Assembly (NCBI GenBank): GCA_003224665.1
Contig: QHZM01000170.1
Span: 1-10,232 of the forward strand
DNA from: Acidobacteriota bacterium
Lineage (GTDB): Bacteria; Acidobacteriota; Terriglobia; UBA7540
Direction of reading: 5' to 3'
DNA length: 10,232 bases
Below are positions 1-6,075 of this stretch, one piece after another. The stretch's first letter is position 1. The number at the start of each line of letters is the position of its first letter. Both the position numbers and the translations under genes were made by a program. The notes under the pieces are model-generated. The model had not been told where the DNA came from and made no database searches. It saw nothing but the letters and a program-made list of their open reading frames with translations.

Positions 1-61
1 TAAATCTTCACTAGGGGTCGCTAGTTCGCTTGTCTCCCCTCTACGGCGTGGGCAAAGAGTA

Positions 62-2455
62 GTGCGGCCCACGACCCAGAACGGGATGGCTGTGGCTTGT
101 TTCCTGCTCTCTCTCCTGACGGTCGCTTATGGCCAGGAAACCGGAATCATGAAGGGGACGGTTGAGGATTCGACGGGAACGGCGATCCCCGAGGCTGTGG
201 TCACCTTACAACATGTCGCGACGGGCAAGCATTTCTCCGAGGCCACTGACGAGGATGGTTACTTCCAGATCGAACATCTGCCATTGGGCCAGTATGCCGT
301 CAGCGTTAATTCGCGAGGTTTTGAAACCTGGAGCAACTCAATTCAAGTGGGCGCCAAGGCGAGTCCCACAATGCTCATTCGCATGAAAATAGCCCAGTAT
401 AAGATACAGGTCACCGTCAAAGCGCAAGCGGAATCCGCTCCCTCGGCGCTCGACAACGCTGATTACTTGGAACTCGACCAAACCTCGCTCCAGCACCTGC
501 CGATCTTGGAGGGCGATCCACTGGCTATTCCCTCATTGTTCCTGGAGCCTGCTGTAATGGGCGCGCAAGGCCCACAACTGATCGTGGACGGGGTTGAAGC
601 CACCTCGCCGGAACTTCCCACCTCGGCCATCAAGGCCATCTACGTCAACAAGAGCCCGTACACAGCGGAGTACTCGAGGCCCGGAAGAGGCCGCATCGAG
701 GTACTTACCCGGCAGGGCTCCCGGCATCACTACCGGGGCAGTGTTGGATTCCTCCTGCGTAATTCCGCCCTTGACGCGCGTAATGCGTTCGCACCGACCC
801 GGCCACTCCTGCAGCGGCCTATCGGCGAAGCGCAACTGAGTGGGCCGCTTAATAGCAGAATTTCTTTTTTTCTCGCGGGCCGGTATGTGCACAGCAACCA
901 GGATGCCGTGATCAATGCCGTGACCCCTCAGGGAATCCTGATTGAGAACTATCCAGTTCACGAAGTGGACGCCCACGGATTCGGGCGCCTGGATTTCAAA
1001 CTTAGTGGCCACCACCTAGCCACGCTCTCTTACAAGTACAAGGACAAGTCGAAACAAAATCAAAACGTTGGGGGTTTCAATCTGCCTTCTCGCGCCACCG
1101 ATACTCTGGATCGTGAAAATGAAATCCGCTTTTTTGAGACGGCAACCGTCACGGAGTCTTTTCTGAACGAAGCGCGTTTCACCTACAAACGACAACCGGT
1201 CAGCACGGTGAGTTTGTCAGATAGCCGCGCCATTTATGTTCTTGGTGCATTCATCACCGGCGGCGCGCAGCAAACGCAACGGCTGCAGGAACAAGTCGGA
1301 GTTGCCCAGGACATCGCAACCGTTGTGGAGGGCAAACATACCTTACGCTTTGGATTCGCCGTGCGGCCGAGATTTTTCGATGCCACGAACGCCACGAATT
1401 TCGGCGGCACCTTCAGGTTTTCCAGCTTGGAACGTTTTGCGGAATCACGCCCTTACGTCTTTAGTCAGAATCTCGGGAATCCCTATGTCTCGTATCACCA
1501 GGTGGAGTATTCCTCCTTCATTCAGGACGAGGCGCGCCTCTGGCCCTCCCTATCGCTTTCCCTGGGTGTGCGACATGAGTTTCAGTCCGACCTTGGCTAC
1601 CACAAGAATGTGGCCCCGCGCGTGGCCCTCGCCTATGCGCCCGGGAGCGGGGAGACGGTTATTCGCGCCGGCGCCGGCCTTTTCTATGATCGCCTGCCCG
1701 GCGTCATGGACGAGCAATCGCTCCTTTACACTGCAAATCATATCCTGCAAGTTGTAGTTCCGGATCCAAGCTACCCGGTGCCTTTCTCTCCACCCGATCT
1801 GATTTACTCCGCCAAACCCAGCGTGACTCGCATCGCTTCGGGAATCCGTACCCCCTGCCAGTTCCAGTCGAATCTCAGCATCGAGCGGAAGCTCGGCAAG
1901 GGCAGGAATTACTTGACCCTGGATTACACCACCGTGAGGGGTTTCAGGCTTTATCGAACTCGGAACCTCAATCAGCCGCTCCCCACGACAGACCTCCCTC
2001 CTTATGATGGTTTTATTAACATCGACCAATTCGAATCTTCGGGAAGCTCACGCGGCAACATGCTCGTGACGACCTTCAAGACTTCTCCGAATCCGCGCTT
2101 CGACTTGATGGTGGAATACACTTATTCGCACACCGACGACGATACTTCCGGATATTCTTCGCTGCCGGCTAATAATTATGACTTGCGTAGCGAGTGGGGG
2201 CGTTCGGACCTCGATCGGCGTCATCGGCTGAATTTAATTTGCACCTACAAGCTGCCCTTTGCACTCAGGTATGGGACGGTCGTGGCTTTGAATTCACATA
2301 GGCCAAGAATCGAGGTCGGCATCGACGCGTTTAATGTCCTGAACAGCGTAAACTACAAGAATTACGTAGGGACGATGACCTCACCCTATTTCGGCCACCC
2401 GATTGCTGCCAACATGCCAAGGGAAATACAGCTATCCGTGGGTTTCTTGTTCTAA
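62..2455 (+). CDS. TonB-dependent receptor, Oar-like, with carboxypeptidase regulatory-like domain
   Basis: Outer-membrane beta-barrel receptor of 797 aa, expected to import a ligand powered by TonB-ExbBD; the substrate is not predictable. The GTG start at 62 gives an Arg near the N-terminus and a signal peptide (hydrophobic core about residues 9-22, cleavage after AYG24); an ATG at 86 (Met9) is the alternative, and neither has a strong Shine-Dalgarno. Residues about 28-110 form the carboxypeptidase-regulatory-like beta-sandwich (GTVEDSTGTAIPEAVVTL, then DEDGYFQIEHLPLGQYAV). A plug-like segment follows at about 115-225 (LIVDGVEA, RIEVLTRQGS). Barrel strands include YSSFIQDEARLWPSLSLSLG and GAGLFYDRLPG, and the protein ends in Phe, as barrels folded by BAM usually do. 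Acidobacterial relatives are commonly about 1000-1200 aa. Here LNSHRP runs straight into RIEVGIDAFNVLN near residue 748, suggesting an internal in-frame loss. It stands alone, 145 bp ahead of the epimerase. Confidence 0.88.
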   Translation: MRPTTQNGMAVACFLLSLLTVAYGQETGIMKGTVEDSTGTAIPEAVVTLQHVATGKHFSEATDEDGYFQIEHLPLGQYAVSVNSRGFETWSNSIQVGAKASPTMLIRMKIAQYKIQVTVKAQAESAPSALDNADYLELDQTSLQHLPILEGDPLAIPSLFLEPAVMGAQGPQLIVDGVEATSPELPTSAIKAIYVNKSPYTAEYSRPGRGRIEVLTRQGSRHHYRGSVGFLLRNSALDARNAFAPTRPLLQRPIGEAQLSGPLNSRISFFLAGRYVHSNQDAVINAVTPQGILIENYPVHEVDAHGFGRLDFKLSGHHLATLSYKYKDKSKQNQNVGGFNLPSRATDTLDRENEIRFFETATVTESFLNEARFTYKRQPVSTVSLSDSRAIYVLGAFITGGAQQTQRLQEQVGVAQDIATVVEGKHTLRFGFAVRPRFFDATNATNFGGTFRFSSLERFAESRPYVFSQNLGNPYVSYHQVEYSSFIQDEARLWPSLSLSLGVRHEFQSDLGYHKNVAPRVALAYAPGSGETVIRAGAGLFYDRLPGVMDEQSLLYTANHILQVVVPDPSYPVPFSPPDLIYSAKPSVTRIASGIRTPCQFQSNLSIERKLGKGRNYLTLDYTTVRGFRLYRTRNLNQPLPTTDLPPYDGFINIDQFESSGSSRGNMLVTTFKTSPNPRFDLMVEYTYSHTDDDTSGYSSLPANNYDLRSEWGRSDLDRRHRLNLICTYKLPFALRYGTVVALNSHRPRIEVGIDAFNVLNSVNYKNYVGTMTSPYFGHPIAANMPREIQLSVGFLF

Positions 2456-2600
2456 CCTTGAGGCGACAGCGATCGTCGTCAGACTTCTGCGCTCTTCGCA
2501 TTCTTTGGCAAAGGGAACCGAATCGTTTTATCTGCCTTGGAATCGGCACTCAACTTGGACCTCCGCACCGTGACCTGGGTGAGAGGCAGAGTTTAAAAAC
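2456..2600. other. Intergenic spacer, receptor to epimerase
   Basis: Short ORFs cross this spacer on both strands, but none resembles a protein family. No convincing rho-independent terminator or promoter is visible. A GAGAGG at 2581-2586 lies 14 bases before the ATG at 2601, which is rather far for a Shine-Dalgarno. Confidence 0.4.
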
Positions 2601-2662
2601 ATGGATCGAATCCTGGTTACCGGGGAGCAGGTTTTATTGGATCGCACCTCTGCGAACATCTG
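2601..2662 (+). other. Detached 5' end of the epimerase gene (frameshifted)
   Basis: An ATG at 2601 begins MDRILVTG, the first strand of a Rossmann fold. If one G is added to the G4 run at 2622-2625, the frame continues GAGFIGSHLCEHLLRGGKRV and joins the downstream epimerase frame exactly. That restores the GxxGxxG dinucleotide-binding motif of the extended short-chain dehydrogenase/reductase (SDR) family. Without the extra base, this frame meets a TAG just after position 2680. The match of family motif and frame arithmetic makes a one-base deletion, or a homopolymer sequencing error, very likely. Confidence 0.85.
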
Positions 2663-3562
2663 TTGCGCGGAGGGAAACGGGTAGCCGTTGTGGATAACCT
2701 CGACGATTTCTATGACCCAGGACTTAAATGTGCGAACTTGGAGGAAATCAAGCTTTCCGGAAAGTACGATTCCTTCATCGTGGATATTCGCGACCGAGGC
2801 CTCCTTCAAGAAGTCTTTGAAAAGTTTCGGCCTCAGGCGATGGTTCATCTGGCGGCGCGCGCGGGCGTCCGCCCCTCCCTCCTGCATCCGGAGCTCTACG
2901 TGTCCACGAATGTTTCTGGAACCCTGAACTTGTTGGAACTATGCCGTGATTACGGAGTGGACAAGTTCATCTTCGGATCCTCGAGTTCTGTTTACGGCCA
3001 GGCTAATCGCGTTCCATTTTCCGAGGGCGATTCCATTGCTCGGCCAATTTCAGTCTACGCTGCGACAAAGAGCGCTGGCGAAGGCCTGGCGTTTACCTAC
3101 GCTCACCTGTATAACCTTTCGGTCATCTGCATTCGAATCTTCACTGCTTTCGGTCCAAGGCAGCGCCCAGATTTAGCCATCTGCAAATTCGCACATTTGA
3201 TTGAGCAGGGTGAGGAAATTCCGATCTTTGGTGACGGAAGTATGAGCCGGGACTATACCTACGTGAGCGACCTTGCGAGGGCTTTCGATCAAGCCCTCAA
3301 GTGTAACTATAGATTTGAAGTGTTCAATGTGGGAAACTCACGACCCGTTCGCTTGAATTACGTGGTACAGGTGCTCGAGGAAGCTCTGGGCAAGAAAGCG
3401 AGAATGAAATATCTTCCTCCCCAGCCTGGGGATGTCGCCGTGACATATGCAAACCTGGACAGATCGCGCAGACTCCTGGGTTATGAACCAAGCGTCGCCT
3501 TCGAAGAGGGCATTCGACTATTTGTCAAATGGTTCAGGAAAGAACAGAAGGTCTCGGCCTAG
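2663..3562 (+). CDS. NAD-dependent epimerase, UDP-glucuronate 4-epimerase-like (5' end frameshifted)
   Basis: Extended SDR nucleotide-sugar epimerase that would interconvert UDP-glucuronate and UDP-galacturonate (or a related UDP-sugar) for cell-surface polysaccharide. Visible in this 299-aa frame: VVDNLDDFYD (NAD-binding acidic loop), HLAARAGVRPS at about 62-72 (typical of UDP-glucuronate epimerases), FGSSSSVYG at about 104-112 with the catalytic Ser region, catalytic YAATK (Tyr132, Lys136), the FGPRQRPDLAI segment and GDGSMSRDYTYVSDL near 190-204. The open frame starts with TTG at 2663, which is an internal Leu codon rather than the real start. The natural start is ATG 2601, separated by a one-base deficit in the G run at 2622-2625; the repaired protein would be 320 aa, normal for the family. 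As read, the product lacks the glycine-rich NAD motif and should be inactive. UDP-glucose 4-epimerase specificity cannot be excluded. Confidence 0.88.
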   Translation: MRGGKRVAVVDNLDDFYDPGLKCANLEEIKLSGKYDSFIVDIRDRGLLQEVFEKFRPQAMVHLAARAGVRPSLLHPELYVSTNVSGTLNLLELCRDYGVDKFIFGSSSSVYGQANRVPFSEGDSIARPISVYAATKSAGEGLAFTYAHLYNLSVICIRIFTAFGPRQRPDLAICKFAHLIEQGEEIPIFGDGSMSRDYTYVSDLARAFDQALKCNYRFEVFNVGNSRPVRLNYVVQVLEEALGKKARMKYLPPQPGDVAVTYANLDRSRRLLGYEPSVAFEEGIRLFVKWFRKEQKVSA

Positions 3563-3813
3563 TGAGAGGACTTCATTCCAATATGCGTGTGCGCCATAGG
3601 CAATTCATTTCGAAATTCCAGAACAACTTCGGCGTTGATTAACTCGAGTTTGTGTTTATCCCAACCGAGCGTCGCGCGCATCAGTTTGTTGAGATCTGCC
3701 GGCGCCCGCTGGAGCTTGGAACGGCGTGAAAATGCCAGCAGGCCTGAGATAATGCGTCCGAAACGGATACTCTTTGACGAGATCAGCCGAAGATATTTGC
3801 GGAACTCACGTTC
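3559..3813 (-). pseudogene. Sensor histidine kinase remnant (DHp second helix to start of ATPase domain)
   Basis: Read on the minus strand, the frame from 3813 down to the TAG at 3561-3559 encodes EREFRKYLRLISS, then RFGRIISGLLAFSRRSKLQ, then APADLNKLMRATLG, KLELINAEVVLEF and NELPMAHT. This order is characteristic of two-component histidine kinases: the second DHp helix (C/FGRI..GLL.FSR), the DLN linker and the first strand of the HATPase domain ending in LP. The phosphorylated His box lies upstream in intact kinases and is absent here, as are the N, G1 and G2 boxes. Upstream of 3813 the reading loses resemblance and reaches a stop at 3891-3889. The stop lies tail to tail with the epimerase stop. 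There is no plausible start codon, so this is a fragment and not a gene. Confidence 0.72.
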
Positions 3814-3874
3814 ATGCCTTGGTGGGCAGGCGAAGAGGTGGCGCCCGTGAGGACTATTGAAACCAAGAAAGGCC

Positions 3875-3891
3875 TGATACGCTGAGTATCA
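3875..3891. repeat. Short inverted repeat TGATAC-N5-GTATCA
   Basis: A perfect 6-bp inverted repeat (3875-3880 and 3886-3891) separated by 5 bases. It could be a small hairpin or an operator half-site pair, but no neighbouring gene is positioned to use it. Confidence 0.3.
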
Positions 3892-4017
3892 ATGGTTTGA
3901 GAGCATCCGCGGGTATCTGCGGGCGAGCCTAAACTCAAAAGCGTGATGTCGGGAGACCGCGGCGACTCGGACACCGCGCAATAATCCACATGAGCAACCG
4001 TAAAATCCCCCAATAAC

Positions 4018-4083
4018 GGACTTCACGTCTGCTGGCCGGTTTGGGCCGGAATAGCTGACCGCCCTAGGCAGGACTTCATGTCC
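4018..4083. repeat. Pair of GGACTTCAYGTCY motifs
   Basis: GGACTTCACGTCT at 4018-4030 and GGACTTCATGTCC at 4071-4083 are 11/13 identical direct repeats 53 bp apart, and both are followed shortly by GGCC-rich DNA. Each can fold into a tiny GAC/GTC or GGAC/GTCC hairpin with a five-base loop. No function is assigned. Confidence 0.4.
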
Positions 4084-4451
4084 TTCGGCCCCTTACGTTT
4101 GAACCAAATCCGAGGACAGTATGCCGAACATTGGAGCCTCGCAGTAACCGTGTTGCATGGGTGGGGTGAGAATTGTATGTCCCCGTTCAAGGGAGGGGGG
4201 CGCTGCTAAGCGTACAATCGCCAGATTTCAATTTCACGCAGTATTCATGCGGCTGATTTCGCATTATGACTCTGCGTGGCAGTTAGGAGCAGGAAGGCCA
4301 TTAATAAAACACAAGTTGAGTAAGCATATGAGAGAAGAGCGGCGTTGCCTTTCCAACACCATCTGAACGAGTACAAAATCGGTACAACTTGAGTGTTCCG
4401 AGCGTAGTTTTCGATATCTCAGGGTTGCCAACCGTGCCGCAGAATCAACTA

Positions 4452-4479
4452 GTTAACAGTCCTAGTACAGACTGTTAAC
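4452..4479. repeat. Perfect 10-bp inverted repeat overlapping the tRNA anticodon loop
   Basis: GTTAACAGTC at 4452-4461 is exactly reverse-complementary to GACTGTTAAC at 4470-4479, with 8 bases between. The right arm runs into the anticodon loop and the first stem base of the tRNA-Asn fragment. Paired core-binding sites at an anticodon stem-loop are typical of tyrosine recombinase att sites, which makes this a candidate integrase core. Confidence 0.45.
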
Positions 4480-4516
4480 CGAAGGGTTCCAGGTTCGAGT
4501 CCTGGCCGAGGAGCCA
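4472..4516 (+). tRNA. Truncated tRNA-Asn(GTT), 3' half only (putative att scar)
   Basis: From 4472 the sequence reads as anticodon loop CTGTTAA (anticodon GTT, Asn), 3' anticodon stem CCGAA, variable loop GGGTT, a perfect T arm (CCAGG, TTCGAGT, CCTGG), 3' acceptor strand CCGAGGA, discriminator G and encoded CCA. The 5' half is missing: the bases before 4472 do not pair with CCGAA, and no TCCTCGG 5' acceptor strand or D arm precedes it. It cannot make a tRNA. Identity starting exactly at the anticodon loop is what integration by a tyrosine recombinase leaves at the distal end of an element, which would place element-derived DNA on the left (below 4472) and original chromosome on the right. Confidence 0.8.
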
Positions 4517-5040
4517 TTTCCCATCCATTTTTCAATTCTCGCCGCAATCGCGGCACCCTTTTGTTCTCACGTTTGTTCCCCAACCCGCTCACATCATCCG
4601 CATTGACTGCCCGACGAGGCAGTGTCCAAAAGTAGATGGGCCCGTGCTCTTTGAGATCAACCTCTACTTGCTTAATTTGATTTCCGATGGAGTTTTGAGG
4701 ACCCCCCCAAAAGCTCCCGGCTTCTTCAATCTTCGCACGTGTGGCCTTGGAGAGATTCTCAACGTCCTTCTCCTGATTAAAGCGCCGAATCTTGAGCTGA
4801 GCTTTCATCACGGGTCTCACCGACCACTATAAAGCAGAGTCGCACGGCACGTACCACGACTTTGATGACATTGACCCGGACGCCGCCCCTGCTCGACGTT
4901 GGTCCCGCAGTTTAATCAAGCCAGAATGAGCAAGAAAAAGCAGCCCCGGAAGCAAATCGCCGGACAACTGAGGACCCATGCCCAACATCAAGCTAAGATT
5001 GCGGCGTCGAGGTTCGAGTCTGGGCAGCGGTAGCGCTTGC
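4517..5040. other. Region without a confident gene; tiny ORFs only
   Basis: A 123-codon minus frame (4820-4449, GTG start) crosses this region but ends as antisense of the tRNA fragment, giving the well-known artefact PRPGLEPGT; its upstream part matches nothing I recognise. On the plus strand, an open frame from the TGA at 4798 ends in HDFDDIDPDAAPARRWSR and SLIKPE, and its stop overlaps the ATG (ATGA) of a 35-codon ORF at 4926-5033 that is Lys/Arg/Gln-rich. Both may be remnants. An 11-base copy of the tRNA T-arm word AGGTTCGAGTC recurs at 5010-5020. No promoter or terminator stands out. Confidence 0.45.
4926..5033 (+). CDS. Possible 35-aa basic micro-ORF, unknown
   Basis: ATG 4926 to TAG 5031-5033 encodes a basic peptide beginning MSKKKQPRKQIAGQLRTHAQ. 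Its ATG overlaps the stop of a preceding in-frame stretch as ATGA, a layout typical of coupled genes, but that upstream frame has no clear start. There is no good Shine-Dalgarno and I do not recognise the family. It could be a decayed end of a larger locus or chance. Confidence 0.2.
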   Translation: MSKKKQPRKQIAGQLRTHAQHQAKIAASRFESGQR

Positions 5041-6075
5041 TTACGGTCGGGGCTCCTGACGCGAACTCAATTGTGCGGGTTCAGCGGCGAGCGCCAGCGC
5101 CATGGTGGCCCAACTGGTGCCTGTAGAAGAGATCCACTGGTTCGGCCCGTGAGGAAATCCGCTCTCAAAGTAGGGTTGCAGCGGCAACGACCGAGTCTTA
5201 ACCAGCCACGAGCCATCTTCCAGTTGAGTTTTGAGCAGGAATTGGGCTCCTTTTTGATAAGCCCGATCGCTGACCGGCAGGCCGGCAGCCTGGTGCAGGG
5301 CGACCAGGGCTTGCCCAGTGGCGTAGGCATCGCTCGGTAGCGCGGGAAGCTGGGACCACCCTCCATCGGCGCGCTGACCCGCCAGTAATTCGTGGGCGGC
5401 CTTATCGATCGCAGCCCGGCTGGCTTGAGCCCATCCCAGGCCGAGTAACTTGAACACCCTTTCCTCGTTGGCACGGGGAGTTGCATGGAGCAGCCAGGCG
5501 GCGGCGCGTTCGATCTTCTCTTGGTACTCGGCCTGCTCTCCTTCCGGGGCAAAGAGCTGTGTCGCGCGCAGGCTCACTGCCGTGGTGCTGATGTCACTGT
5601 ACTCGAGTGGCGGCCGGTGGCTGGTTGCGCGCCAGCGCCCGTCGCTGCCCTGTGTGGCTTTCAGATAATAAACCATCGCATCGGTGAGCGCGTCGGGAGG
5701 ATACTTTTCTGCGGCCATGCCGAGCAGGGAGTAGCTGATCGTATCGGCGCCGCCGCCTATATCGATCACTTGCAGGTAACGCTCCCGGCGGGCATTCAGG
5801 AAGGCCGCCGAAGCCTGCAACTGCTCGCGCGCGATGCGCTCGTTGATTCGGAATCCTCTCGGGCGAGCAACCGAAATCGCCATCGCCGGCAGCGACTGGT
5901 GATGGCAAGAGGTACAGGCGCCGTTCTTTACGAAAATGGGTCCGCATTTCTGTAGCAAGTCAATGCTCTTCTGGACGGCTGCCCTGAGCTCGGCGCCATC
6001 GACTCCCTCAGAGGCCGCGAAGGACATGCCGCAGCACAGCCACAACGCTAAAACTGCCAGACGAAACTCGCTCAT
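5041..6075 (-). CDS. Secreted CxxCHH protein with squalene-cyclase-like (prenyltransferase) repeats
   Basis: A 344-aa exported protein with a signal peptide of about 20 residues (hydrophobic core LAVLALWLCCGMSFA). CTSCHH at 54-59 is a CxxCH haem-attachment motif or metal-binding site. The remainder looks like an alpha/alpha toroid of the prenyltransferase/squalene oxidase repeat family, with three QxxDGxW motifs (142-148, 234-240, 284-290) and SSTGTSWATMALALA near the C-terminus. The catalytic DxDDTA of squalene-hopene cyclases is absent (YSDISTTAVSLRA lies in a comparable place), so terpene cyclisation is unlikely; a binding or scaffold role is inferred. It is the second gene of an operon, overlapping the ankyrin-cytochrome gene by 4 bp (ATGA) with a strong GGAGG site. 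Such pairs occur in Acidobacteriota and Planctomycetes; their job is unknown to me. Confidence 0.85.
   Translation of the reverse strand: MSEFRLAVLALWLCCGMSFAASEGVDGAELRAAVQKSIDLLQKCGPIFVKNGACTSCHHQSLPAMAISVARPRGFRINERIAREQLQASAAFLNARRERYLQVIDIGGGADTISYSLLGMAAEKYPPDALTDAMVYYLKATQGSDGRWRATSHRPPLEYSDISTTAVSLRATQLFAPEGEQAEYQEKIERAAAWLLHATPRANEERVFKLLGLGWAQASRAAIDKAAHELLAGQRADGGWSQLPALPSDAYATGQALVALHQAAGLPVSDRAYQKGAQFLLKTQLEDGSWLVKTRSLPLQPYFESGFPHGPNQWISSTGTSWATMALALAAEPAQLSSRQEPRP

Larger units (their letters stand above)
3814..4471. other. Gene-poor stretch left of the tRNA fragment
   Basis: I see no credible protein gene here. Short frames exist on both strands (for example 4157-4366 plus and 4013-3783 minus) but show no family motif or ribosome binding site. 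The stretch contains a TGATAC/GTATCA inverted repeat (3875-3891), two copies of a GGACTTCAYGTCY motif (4018 and 4071), two near-identical ACAASTTGAGT words (4311 and 4384) and the left arm of an inverted repeat at 4452. It reads like decayed or mobile-element-derived DNA. Confidence 0.5.

Noticed and set aside
3587..3850. Plus ORF of 87 codons
   Set aside because: It is the complement of the histidine kinase remnant, where the minus-strand translation is clearly family-like and this one is not.
4460..4516. Complete tRNA gene
   Set aside because: No 5' acceptor strand or D arm exists upstream and the 5' anticodon stem does not pair, so only the 3' half is present.
4449..4820. 123-codon minus ORF ending PRPGLEPGTLRLTV
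   Set aside because: Its C-terminus is the antisense translation of the tRNA T arm and anticodon region, a classic annotation artefact. The N-terminal part matches no family I know. A fleeting resemblance of GLGNKRENKR to integrase C-terminal tails is too weak to use.
5041..6075. Squalene-hopene cyclase activity
   Set aside because: The repeats are QW-like, but the protein is about half the usual cyclase length, is exported, and lacks the catalytic DxDDTA motif.
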